Assembly: GCA_027579435.1 (NCBI GenBank) | Contig: JANBPK010000713.1 | Location: 62,001 to 126,000, forward strand | Reading direction: 5' to 3' | Length of the DNA: 64,000 bases | Origin: Candolleomyces eurysporus | Taxonomy: Eukaryota; Basidiomycota; Agaricomycetes; Agaricales; Psathyrellaceae | In this document: one piece after another, positions 1 through 9,939 of the stretch | How the letters are laid out: each line of letters begins with the position of its first letter | Numbering within the stretch: position 1 is the stretch's first letter | Notes under the pieces: generated by a model | Database searches by the model: none | What the model saw: the letters and a program-made list of their open reading frames with translations, nothing else | Told to the model about the DNA's origin: nothing | Program-made: the position numbers and the translations under genes

Positions 1-778
1 CTTCGTTTCTGAANAGCAAGTGGAATTCTATNAAGGCATCATAGTCCCTTCGTTGTAGATCCTTATAAGGGGCACACACGAGCTTCAGCCTTGCTAGATC
101 TCCTTTGGCTTGCTTCAGAGCCTGGGGATGGAAACTCAACACCTGCTCTTTGAACTCCTCATAAGTTCCGGTCTTGTACTTGCTCATCTGAGTCCACACC
201 TGCTTCTCTGTATAAGACAGATAGTAAACCAGGATCATCTTCTTAACCCGGTCTGTCTCCACTTTGTTTATTGCCATTACTTCTTCACACTGTGCTAAGT
301 AATCCAGAATCTGGGACTTTTCATAGTGCGGTTGATTTTTGGCGTAACTCGGAGGGAAGTTTTGCCCTGATGGCATGGCTTCCACATTCTCCGTAGCCGT
401 GGGGTCGAGAATGCTAGGATCCATCTTCTGAACTCGTCTTCTTCTTTGTGATCTACTTGGGGAGGATTGAAATGACTTCTGAAGCGTGGTTGCGATTTCT
501 TCTACTTCGTCAAGCGAATCTCCGTATGCAGATGAACTTTGGAAAGCTCTTTCGACTGCTTTCTGAACTCTCGTTCGGGCGTCTTGATAGACAGTAGGAA
601 GTCTGGGATTTAAACTGGCTCGTTGCGAATTGGTAGTAACTCGACCTAGAGACTGAGTCGTACCGACAGTCTCAGCTTCAGAACCAGAAATGATCTCTTC
701 TGATCTCAAAGCTTGGGTTTCTCGATCTGAAGAACTTCCAACTCTCTTCTCTTTTCCTTTCTTAGCCTTCTTAGCCAT
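1..778 (-). CDS. Ty3/gypsy gag, N-terminal part (runs off left edge)
   Basis: The minus strand is open from an ATG at 778 to the window edge. The N-terminus is lysine-rich (MAKKAKKGKEK), followed by a Ser/Thr-rich spacer. The later part is a typical retrotransposon gag domain: helical and charged, with motifs such as YLAQCEEVMAINK, MILVYYLSY and EEFKEQVLSFHPQA. It begins about 150 bp inside the LTR and primer-binding site described next, as expected for a Ty3/gypsy gag. Two N bases near the edge (14, 32) do not break the frame. Protease, reverse transcriptase and integrase would lie outside the window, so whether the element is intact cannot be judged. Gag identity comes from position and composition; I cannot name the family. 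Confidence 0.72.
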   Translation of the reverse strand, partial: MAKKAKKGKEKRVGSSSDRETQALRSEEIISGSEAETVGTTQSLGRVTTNSQRASLNPRLPTVYQDARTRVQKAVERAFQSSSAYGDSLDEVEEIATTLQKSFQSSPSRSQRRRRVQKMDPSILDPTATENVEAMPSGQNFPPSYAKNQPHYEKSQILDYLAQCEEVMAINKVETDRVKKMILVYYLSYTEKQVWTQMSKYKTGTYEEFKEQVLSFHPQALKQAKGDLARLKLVCAPYKDLQRRDYDAXIEFHLXFRNE

Positions 779-910
779 AGTAGCTTTTGAAGACGGAATG
801 TTGTAAATTCGCAAGTGCGAACTTGTAGTAAGGTCTTAATAAAACTTGTTGCCACAAAGGAAAGCTTCTGAAGCAATAAACCAAAGTCTAATTGATTCTT
901 GAAAACTTCT

Positions 911-928
911 CCTCGCGGTGGGCTCCAA
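911..928 (-). other. Primer-binding site of the left gypsy element
   Basis: The sequence TTGGAGCCCACCGCGAGG on the minus strand lies just inside the LTR end. An almost identical site (TTGGAGCCCACCGTGAGG) sits at the same place in the second gypsy element at 28076. Recurrence next to two unrelated LTRs marks it as the tRNA primer site. Confidence 0.7.
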
Positions 929-932
929 TAGA

Positions 933-2521
933 TGATGCGCAGGTCGCGTTCTAAGGCTCAAAACACAACAAGACAAAGATCCTAACTCTAACACCAACAC
1001 ACACACAAAACAAACACACCAAGTATCTTCGGAAGATAAGAGGCGGGCAAGGGTATAGTGAAAAGCTCTAAGTCAAACTGGACTTGGGCTTTGGAACGTA
1101 AACTTTGCAATCGCAAGTTCGAGGGGGGAGCTAAGGCTCAACCAGGTTCGATGTTATTGCTTCGGAAGTTAAACTTCGTAGACAACAGACTTTGACGATA
1201 CACAGATTTGACTTCAGAAGTGAGAACACAGTCTCGACACGATATAACTTTAACAACGCGATGAGGACACAGCCTCCAAACGACTTCTGAACTTAAACAC
1301 GCAAAAGATAACAGAAAGGCTCTCGTAGATTCGGTGGGATAACACGGANCCCGGACGCAAAATACAACGCTAGCTACCCGCTATATAGATTCAGTACTTA
1401 GAGTCCAAGATTAAATACTGTAAATAAGTTTGGCAAACACATTCAAAACAAACAGAGATAAAAACACATGAAATTAACCAGTCCAAAAAGAAATAATCAT
1501 ATGAGGGTATCCAGGCTCCAGAACTAGGTCTCGACCTCCCTAGACTTGCATCGTGACGCATTCGGAACCACTGCCGAAACGGCACTCCACTACTTCCACA
1601 TGCTTTAGATAGTTCGGAATAGGTTCGGAGGTGAGTACCTTTGCTCCCGACCCTACTTCCGTCTATCCGGTTCGCTGGGCACCACTCCAAGCCCTTATCA
1701 CGTCATCGCCCCGGCTCTAGGCCTTCTGCATTCTTCCGCACTCCATGCTTTCCTTGTTATCCACGTCGGTTTGCAAGACTGAAACCTATCTCGGGTTCTG
1801 AAGACAGCCGAGGGTCCGGTCTCTACTCCGCATCAGTTCACCACTTGGGTCGGCTCTTCAGAAGCCTTCAGCCGAGCCGCTCGTGATTCCGAATCCAGTA
1901 ACTGTCATGTTTAATTGACTTAACGGATTTGCCATCACGTCCTCGAAGCCACAGAGTGACGTTACACCTTCCACTTAGCGAATGTCAGGGCGAATGTCCC
2001 TTGTAGTGTGCAGACTCTCTTCCTACGCCGTACCTCGCCAGGTCGGGCGCGCAGTTGTGGTTCTGAATCTATTTGCTACCCTTCGGATACGTTCGCAGGG
2101 CCTTCCTATTTTAAAGCACCACTGCCGAACCGTCGTACTTAGGTTCTGAGCCAGATCCTTGAGAGCTGCTAAGTCTGAAGCCGGGAACCGCTTCGACTCT
2201 TGGTTTCGCAATGTTCAGAAGCCATGCTGAGTTCTATAAGTTGTTATCGTTACTTAGGGCTTTAATTCAGAAGCACTTCCGAAGAAAAGTTCTATTAATT
2301 TGCGATTTTTCTAAGGGTATGCAGGCAACTGCCGTATCAACGTGTAACTATGTGTCCATACATGTACTGTGTCACGTGATAGGTAAGTGATTAGGCGCTG
2401 GATAAGACGCCCATTTCACATAAAGTTCAACATTTCCCTTCCTTCAAGAAGATCTCTTTGATTACATACGTCGGTTTGCGAACTTTATGAATAGATTCGC
2501 GAATTTGAGAGGGTGTCTACA
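933..2521 (-). repeat. Long 5' LTR of the left Ty3/gypsy element
   Basis: On the minus strand the repeat begins TGTAGACACC at 2521 and ends GCGCATCA at 933, giving the TG..CA ends of an LTR, about 1.59 kb long. A second, shorter copy lies on the plus strand at 15558-16897 and aligns from end to end, including the block GCGGGTAGCTAGCG and the block TACCCTTGCCCGCC. The primer-binding site and gag follow immediately on the minus strand. The other LTR is outside the window, so no target duplication can be checked. Short ORFs inside it look fortuitous. Confidence 0.8.
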
Positions 2522-2532
2522 TAGATGGCGTA

Positions 2533-2566
2533 CTGTACCAATCTGTGTGGTGGCAACGTAACGCAT
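2533..2566 (+). repeat. Left terminal inverted repeat of the DNA transposon
   Basis: CTGTACCAATCTGTGTGG continues into GGCAACGTAACGC and pairs with the right end. It is preceded by the target TA. It lies downstream of the transposase stop codon. Confidence 0.88.
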
Positions 2567-2719
2567 AACGCAGCCCCAAAATTGTCGCCTATTTGGGTAG
2601 GCATAACGCATAACGCCGGGCCCGTCGCTACTCTATGTGTCGCCAAAATTGTTCCAATTTTTGCTTTTGCGCATACAAAAAATTCTATTCTGCACGTAGA
2701 AAACTATCAAACTAGCTAT

Positions 2720-5715
2720 TTAAGAATCTTCAGCTGCAAGAGAGTCTGCAACAAGTGTTCCATCCTCGTGGTAGGCCCAAATGTTCTCGCTGTCAGCAAT
2801 CGGCTGAAGGTCACTGCCAAGTGCCTCGCGTTGCAAACAGAATCTGCTTGATGCGATATTAAAAGGGCCATGTACTCCCGTATCGCGCTCGATGATGGTA
2901 TCCAACGGAATTTCTTCAGGATCATCGAAATCATCCACTTGCGACTCCGGCTCAGCCTGCATTTCTTCCAGATTGTCCTTATCAAGGAAGTTCTCGCCAA
3001 GTTTCCCTTCAATCTCCTTCCGCAAAGTGTCGTCCTTCTTGAGGTACTCACGGTAGGCAGCCTTCGTGTGCTTGCTTTGCAAGCACTCTTCTCCCAAGTT
3101 ATAGTTGCCCACAATGCAACGTTTCCATGCCTGAGTCATAGGTGTCAGACCGTTCCTGATTCAGCAGATGACGGGAAAACCTACATTCTGAACAATTTCA
3201 CGGCCTTTCCATCCTTGCAGAAATTTGAACACATCAACGATGGGACTGACCGATGCATCTCGTAGAGTTGGAAGTGATGTGGTTACTTTGACTTGCTCCG
3301 GCGTCAGTCCCTCTTGTATCTGACTTGCGTGATTTTCGACAAGAAAGTCGAGCACTTTCTGACGAATGATTTGTTTCACGACGCACTGTAGCCCAACATC
3401 CGCGGGTTGAAATATGGGGGTACCTGTTGTCATTGGGTTAATATATATTTCTGGGCTCGCAATTCCACTGTTGTAACTCACAATTGACCGGAACGAAGAC
3501 TAGGAAAATGTTTGGAAACTCGTCAAACACATATGTTCTGAATTCTTTCCCGATGTGGACGGGGTAACAATCGATGAATAAAATTGATTTCTGGTCAGCA
3601 GGAAGGCTAGCCCTCTCGATGTAATCCTCGACCCAGGGCTTTAAGATTTTGGTCATCCACTATGAGAAGAAGAGAAATCAGCAAATATTCGCAAACAGGG
3701 CCACCAGCACACTGATTGAAAGCATCCGTACCTCCTTCATTGTTTTGAGGGTGCTAAAATGACTTGTTTTCTTTGGACTTTGCGCAAAAGCAAAGTGAAA
3801 GCCTAGATCGATGGCCTCTTTATAGCTTGATGCTCGCTCGGTGGGAAGTGATGCCTTCGTCTGTCCAGCCCACACCTGCTGAAAGGGGAGAATGTCGCCG
3901 GCTGGAGTGGATGCAACACAGAGGGTGTATGCCCTCTTCTCGTCAAGATTATTGATGTCTACTTGACGCTTTCCCTTTGTATCATAGGTGATATTATGTG
4001 ACTTGAGAATATAAACCCCAGTTTGGTCCATGTTGATGATAAGACCGGGCGGGATGTCATAGAAATGGATCAGGTGGACAAGTCGATAGAATGCCCGTTC
4101 ACAGACAGCATGGGCATCGTCTGGGAGATGTGCTGCTGCGCGGGTACCATGCCGAAGGCTCCAGCCCATAACACTTGACAGAAATTGGCCAACAAACGAC
4201 TAATAGGAACATCATGAGAATTATAAAACATTTGAGATACGGCAGTTCTCTTACCTCGCTGCACTTGAAAATGTCCAACAAAGTGGGTATTTTCTCTTGG
4301 ACAATGGCCAAGATCACAGACCGTGCAAGTAACCGACCAACCGGTACTCCAGATTTCCGGAGACCCTCCAGCTTTGCCTTGATTTCGTCAACAACCTCCG
4401 GGTGCTTGCTTAAAATGCCGGCCCGGCCAGAACCAGGTAAGGTGCCATGTCGCTCGACGTTCTGCAACGTGGCTTCTGACCACCGCTTTCTATCATTTCT
4501 TGACAGCCATTTCACCACCGTCCCTTTATGGAGTCGACCAAAGAGCTTGGGTTGGGTGAGGCTCAAATGATTTGCGATGCGAGTGGGGGACCAGTCTACC
4601 TGCGCTGCAATCTTGTCGATGTGTGGCCACAGGAATGGGTGGTACCAGTTCACCCGTTCGTGTCGCTTCTGGACAACCCCACCCTTCTTCCCTGTCCTCT
4701 TTTCCTTCCACGCAAGGCCACCAGGCCTTGAAACCTCAGCAATATCCTCCATCTCCTTTGCTCCGGAAGCTGTATCATGAGCAAGCAGGTGCGTTGTTGT
4801 TGTCGTTTTGACTTCCTGGCTAACCTCCTTTAATCCCTTCTTTCGATCTCGCCAGTTTTGCTGTCGGGCGCAATTCATTGCCTTGGCCCTCTCCTCCTTC
4901 TGCAACTTCTGCTGTTCCTCCCGCTCTCTCAACTCCTCTGGGTCGGTGCCGTAGCGTTGCGTGATGCGTTTCTGGATTGCCAAAGCTTCCTCAAGAGTGG
5001 TTCGACGACATCCCACTTCAAAGAGAGTTCTTGCAGTAAAGGTAGTAGCTGGCTTTGCAGCCACTGCCAAACGAGAAGCAGAAGAAGGACCAGAAGCCTG
5101 AGCTGCTGCGGGCTGCAAGCTCGGTTTTTCGATTATGCGCGGCCGTTTCTTAGAAGATGTGGGGAGTTCATCAACGACACCAGGGCTGACATGGCGTCTT
5201 TAAAGGCAGTGGTGAGCATTCAAAGCAGTTTCACTACTGATGAGCACTCACTTTTTGTTTGGGATCTTTGCGCCGGCTCTGTATGCAGCCTTAGTGCATC
5301 TTTCAATCCACCGCACCAGATAGAACCCCCGGTCGCTCTCAGAGAGCTCCTTTGCCATTCGTCGAAAGAGTCCAACTAACGATGTCAAACGGTCTCCCCT
5401 TTCCACGATCCTGATGTCCTCGCCGGGCTTGAGCAAATGCACCTGAAAACCTATTTCCATTGCCCTGTTGAATGCAAATGCATGACCTTCATTCTTGATG
5501 TCGTCGTCATCAAGGCCAAGGGACAGGTGGCTCTCGGGGGGATTCTGGGGCAGGGTTTCCGGTAAGTACTTGAAGAGATTGTTCAAGTGGTTGATTGATG
5601 TGTTAAGGTCGGCAGGAATTCCTGATNTTTTTTTGGGCAGTTGGAGCCATGCTCGTGAGTTGTGCAGCTCGAGTGGCTGAGACGATGGTAAAGACAATGT
5701 AGCAACAATGACCAT
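2720..5715 (-). CDS. DDE_1-type transposase, multi-exon, apparently intact
   Basis: Exons join cleanly on the minus strand across GT..AG introns near 5118-5250, 4165-4245, 3658-3730, 3425-3483 and 3130-3185. The N-terminal exon is acidic. The next exon carries a basic nuclear-signal-like KKRPR and a helix-turn-helix region (around WSPTRIANHLSL and GTVVKWLSRNDRKR). The catalytic triad is visible as NMDQTG (first D), FIDCYPVH (second D) and FQPADVG (third D). The C-terminus is acidic, as in other DDE_1/CENP-B-like transposases. I chose ATG 5715 because the frame is open from there and lies just inside the TIR; one N at 5626 leaves the first exon slightly uncertain. No stop or frameshift remains after splicing, so the protein could be functional. 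Confidence 0.85.
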
Positions 5716-5887
5716 TCTGTATTACACTACATTCAACACTGCTCTGTGTAGAATCATCGATCTTAGTTAAAGACCTGTACACCAACCCGGATATCAGTTC
5801 CACCCAGCGGATGTCGCCTATTTTGGCGACGTAACGGCAAATGAGAACCCTGTCGCTAATTTTGGTCGCTCGCCAAACGTAACGCTC

Positions 5888-5920
5888 TTTTTACCGTTGC
5901 CACCATACAGATTGGCACAG
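5888..5920 (-). repeat. Right terminal inverted repeat of the DNA transposon
   Basis: Read on the minus strand it begins CTGTGCCAATCTGTATGG and continues into GGCAACGGTAAAAAG. It is followed by TA on the plus strand. It lies about 170 bp upstream of the transposase start, so the promoter must be in this end. Confidence 0.88.
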
Positions 5921-6059
5921 TATCAGCAGTACACCTCCAGTAGAACTTGGAACTGCATGTCAAACAGTGACAGATGAACGAGGGAGAGGAGCACCCCGAT
6001 GATCACATTTGTCTCCATCTAATCTCTGAGCAGCTTGGGTCCTCCATTGTGTCCTGCCT

Positions 6060-6325
6060 TTCACTGTGGTTTTTGATGTGTTTGTTTAAAGAGCACATTT
6101 TAAGCAAACCAAATGCAAGGGTTGACTTTGTCTACAATCTGCAATACAAATGTTTAAGCTAGGCAAATTCAAATTTGCATTGCATGTGTCCAGCCTCCTT
6201 CTGCCACCACTGAACTTTGCTCAATATGTGTCCAATGTAGGCACATTGAACACAAACTGTACAAAAATGCATTCCTTGCACCTGGTTTGCTTAAGATGTG
6301 CTCATTGAACAAACACATAAAAAAC
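6060..6325. repeat. Foldback (long inverted repeat), MITE-like
   Basis: The left arm contains TGTGTTTGTTTAAAGAGCAC then TTAAGCAAACC. The right arm, read backwards, contains TGTGTTTGTTCAATGAGCAC then TTAAGCAAACC. Arms are about 80 bp with a loop of roughly 90 bp. Neither arm encodes anything recognisable. It could be a non-autonomous element or a subterminal hairpin of the neighbouring Helitron; flanking duplications were not found. Confidence 0.6.
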
Positions 6326-6569
6326 TGCAGTGTTTGGGTTAAGCGTACTTGAGGGGCCAGGTAGATGGCTGGGTGGCTATGCGACAGTAAGGTGTCAATG
6401 AGCTCTGTATATAATTTGAAAATAATAACTTCACTCACCCCGTGCCCCTGGGCATACCAGCATGCGCTGAAATTTGCTTGACCAGGGGGTATCTGACATT
6501 GGGTCGGGTTAGCAAAAGCGTCAGCACTATTCCTCCAGTTTTCACTGCTGGCCTTAGTGACACTTAGAA

Positions 6570-6905
6570 CACTTTTTGTTTCACAGGCTGCTCATCTCAC
6601 ATGCTCAAAGACAAGTTCCTACAAATGATTTCTGCATCCAGAAAGAATGTGGCACAGGGATTGGGACACTCACTGATTGCTGGGACGTGAAGATGCCGGA
6701 AAGATACCAGGCAAACACAACGCCTTCGTTATCCATGAACACAGTCAGCTGAGACACCAGAACCCTCGATCCATCAGGTCAGGTGGTAAAGGGAGGCTGC
6801 CAGGCATCCTGGAGCTGTTCATCCCTGCTCTTTCCCCCATTCTTGGCCATGGAGGCCTGGACAAGCTCCTCAAAGCTGTTTTCAATAACGACTGAGGGAT
6901 TTTTT
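6570..6905 (-). pseudogene. Decayed fragment of an unrecognised protein-coding gene
   Basis: The minus strand reads a protein-like stretch (PSVVIENSFEELVQASMAKN, then DGSRVLVSQLTVFMDNEG and VVFAWYLSGIFTS) interrupted by a stop after WQPPFTT. The pattern of a hydrophobic 'VVFAWYL' strand after an acidic loop resembles hypothetical proteins common in Agaricomycete repeats, but I cannot name a family. The surrounding 5923-7300 stretch holds no other credible gene apart from the foldback. Confidence 0.35.
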
Positions 6906-7309
6906 NGCATGAGTGAGTAACAATGTGAACATGACCGTTTGGATGCACTCACCCAGGTTTTTCCATGCAGTCATTAAAACCTTGACAAGTGTTTCTAGCT
7001 CTATCTTGACATCTATTGTGATGTGTCGGTTGTGTGGCACAGGCCCCCCNTTGAGTTGTATGTTCCCAAAGCAGATCCTGTGTGCAGCAGGTACATAGCT
7101 TCAGGAACCTGAGACCTGGTGGAATGTCTTTGTTCTCAGTTGACATCTGCTTTGGTTGAGAAAAAATGAAGCAGGATGGAAGGCCTTGAGTGTGGTCCAT
7201 TTTGTTGGTACCCATTTTGCCACGAGGCCATTCCTTGTCATCAGCCTTCAGGGTGCTTCCTGATCAACCTGCATGCCTATGCCAGACTGTTGTGAGTTGA
7301 GAATTACGT

Positions 7310-9340
7310 ATGGATGTCAAAATTGGCCTGAGATTCCTACACCTTGACTGCCCGTTATTTGAAAAGTACGTGTGGGTGTTGAAGTTGGCCCGAGACTTCC
7401 AAAGTGCCTCTCTGCCCCCAGGTGCCGTTATTTGAGAAGTACGTACTGGATGAATGTCAAAGTTAGCCCAAGACTCCCATAGTGCCTCTTTGCCCCCTGG
7501 TGCTGTTATTTGAGAAATACTTACTGAATGTCAAAGTTGGCCTGAGATTCCTATAGTGCCTCTGCCCTGAGTGCCATTATTTGGGAAGTATGTACCAGAT
7601 GTCAAAGTTGGCCTGAGATTTCTATNGNGCACCCCTGNCCTAGACTGCCTGATATTTGAAAAGTATGTACTGAATGTCAAAGTTGGCCCAAGATTCCTAT
7701 AGTGCCTCTGCTCTGAGTGCCATTATTTGAAAAGTACATGCTAGATGTCAAAGCTGACCCAAAATTTTTATAGTGCCCTTGCTTTTTGACTGTTCATTAT
7801 TTGAAAAGTACATGTGGATGCTGAAGTTGGCCTGAGATTCCTATAGTGCCTCTACTCTGAGTGCTGTTATTTGAGAAGTATGTACTGAATGTCAAAGTTA
7901 ATTCAAGATTCCTATGGTGCCCCTGCCTCAACCGCTTAATATTTGAAAAGTATGTGCAAGTGTCAAAGTTGGCCTGAGATTCTTATAGCAATTTTTTGCC
8001 CCAAGTGCCATTATTTGAAAAGTACATAATTGATGTCAAAGTTGGCTCAAAATTCCTATAGTGCCTCTGCCCTGAATGCCATTATTTGAAAAGTACATGC
8101 TAGATGTCAAAGCTGACCCAAAATTCCTATGGTGTTCTTGTCTTTTGATTGCCCATTATTTGAAAAATATATGTGAATGTTAAAGTTGGCCTGAGATTCC
8201 TATAGTGCCTCTACCCTGAATGCTGTTATTTGAGAAGTATGTACTGAATGTCAAAGTTAATCCAAAATTCCTATGGTGCCCCTGCCTCAACCGCTCAATA
8301 TTTGAAAAGTATGTGCAAGTGTCAAAGTTGGCCTGAGATTCTTATAGCAATTTTTTGCCCCAAGTGCCATTATTTGAAAAGTATATAATTGATGTCAAAG
8401 TTGGCTCAAAATTCCTATAGTGCCTCTGCCCTGAATGCCATTATTTGAAAAGTACATGCTAGATGTCAAAGCTGACCCAAAATTTCCTATGGTGTTCTTG
8501 TCTTTTGATTGCCCATTATTTGAAAAATATATGTGAATGTTGAAGTTGGCCTGAGATTCCTATAGTGCCTCTACCCTGAATGCTGTTATTTAAGAAGTAT
8601 GTATTGGATGTCAAAGTTAGCCCAAGATTCCTATGGTGTTTTTGCCTCAACCGCTATAATATTTGAAAAGTACGTGTGGGTGTCAAAGTTGGCCTGAGAT
8701 TCCTATAGCACCTCTTTGCCCCAGGTGCCATTATTTGAAAAATACATACTGAATGTCAAAGTTGGCCCAAAATTCTTATAGTGCCTCTGTCCTGAGCGTC
8801 ATTATTTGAGAAGTACATACTGAATGTCAAGATTAACCCAAGATTTTTATAGTGCCTCTGCCTCGACTGCCTGTTATTTGAAAAATATGTGTGAATGTTG
8901 AAGTTGATCCAAGATTTCTATTGTGCCTCTGCTCCAAGTGCCATTTGTTTGAAAAATACATACTGAATGTCAAAGTTGACCTGAGATTTCTATGGTGTCT
9001 CTGTCTTGACTGCCCGTTATTTGGAAAGTATGCACTGGATGTCAAAGTTGGCCTAAGATTACCATAGCACCTCTGCTCTGAGTGCCATTATTTGAGAAGT
9101 ACAGATGTCAAAGTTGGCCCAAGATTCTTATACTCCAATTGCTCTTATTTGAAAAGTGCATACCAATGTTCTAACATTAGCCCAAGATTCCTGTTATGCT
9201 CTTGCTTGACTGCTGGTATTAAGAAGTACATATGAATGCCAATAAATAGCTTGAGATTCTTTTACGACCTCTGAAATTCAAAGAAATATGTTTGGATTTT
9301 GAAAGGCAGTCTGAGATTCCCATGATGGTCTTGCCTAACT
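7310..9340. repeat. Satellite/minisatellite array, ~70-76 bp units, with 360 bp higher-order repeat
   Basis: About 27 imperfect tandem copies of a unit with the cores TTATTTGAAAAGTA, GAATGTCAAAGTTGGCC and GATTCCTATAGTGCCTCTG. Unit length drifts between roughly 65 and 80 bp. A group of five units repeats as a block: the landmark CAATTTTTTGCCCC recurs at 7989 and 8348, and CATGCTAGATGTCAAAGC at about 7740, 8099 and 8459, a spacing of about 360 bp. Divergence rises towards both ends, and the last units near 9200-9330 are hardly recognisable. No coding potential; ORFs in it are by-products of the repeat. Confidence 0.92.
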
Positions 9341-9939
9341 GTTATTATTCAAGATGTACATATATGTACCAATGTCCAAGAATACTCCCAAGATTTCTAT
9401 TATCATGGAGTCATGGAGAGCAACTGATAGGTATGTCCTGCCTTGCTGGAGTCATTTAATATACAACTGGTATTGCTGGAACATGCATTTTGAGACCTTA
9501 CCTGTCCCAGCTGGGCCAATACCTGGGAGTACACCTGGCTGACCTGGGAGTACACCTGGCTGAACTGCCAGCTCATCAACAGCCACCACTCATTCCACCT
9601 CAGCCAGCCCGCAAGCAGTTGCTAGAACCCCTTCCTCCCCTGCCTGCTCAGCGGGCATGTCAGAAGATACCACAACAACATCTTCTACCACCGCCTCAAC
9701 CAGTCAATCATCAGTGTGCATCACTGGCACCACTACCGCTTCCCCAGCCAGCACTTCCAGCACCAGCACTGCCTCTCCAGCCAGTATCACAGCACCTCCA
9801 ACCCCCTTTCTCAGAGCATATTCAAGCCAGTCAGGTGGTTCCTTTGACTGCATGAATATTGCTCATGACATTTGCAGCACGCACTCAATGGCCTTTGCTG
9901 ACGACTGGCTGGGAGCCTTATCGTGATCCATTGCATCAG
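9340..9939 (+). other. Pro/Gln-rich leader region of the Helitron, no confident gene
   Basis: A plus-strand frame from about 9490 to 9855 encodes Pro/Gln/Leu-rich sequence (PPLIPPQPARKQLLEPLPPL) with no domain. Low-complexity leaders of this kind precede many Helitron proteins, so it may be the worn N-terminus of the Rep-helicase gene. Nothing else is seen here. Confidence 0.3.

Larger units (their letters stand above)
2533..5920 (-). mobile_element. Complete DDE (pogo/Tc1-type) DNA transposon with TA target duplication
   Basis: The element starts CTGTACCAATCTGTGTGG and its other end, read inward, is CTGTGCCAATCTGTATGG. These terminal inverted repeats are about 28 bp long with two mismatches. 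TA lies immediately outside both ends (2531-2532 and 5921-5922), the hallmark of Tc1/mariner/pogo insertion. Subterminal repeats related to GTCGCC-TTTTGG lie inside both termini. The body holds one spliced transposase gene on the minus strand with no internal stop. It sits only 11 bp from the gypsy LTR end. Confidence 0.9.

Noticed and set aside
1391..2211. Small ORFs in the left LTR
   Set aside because: No conservation of frame with the second LTR copy and no recognisable protein features.
8833..9045. ORF within the satellite (minus strand)
   Set aside because: Its protein is an internal repeat caused by the DNA repeat; no start context or domain.
7310..9340. CRISPR-like array
   Set aside because: Units are contiguous and diverged with no unique spacers, and the genome is eukaryotic; it is a satellite.
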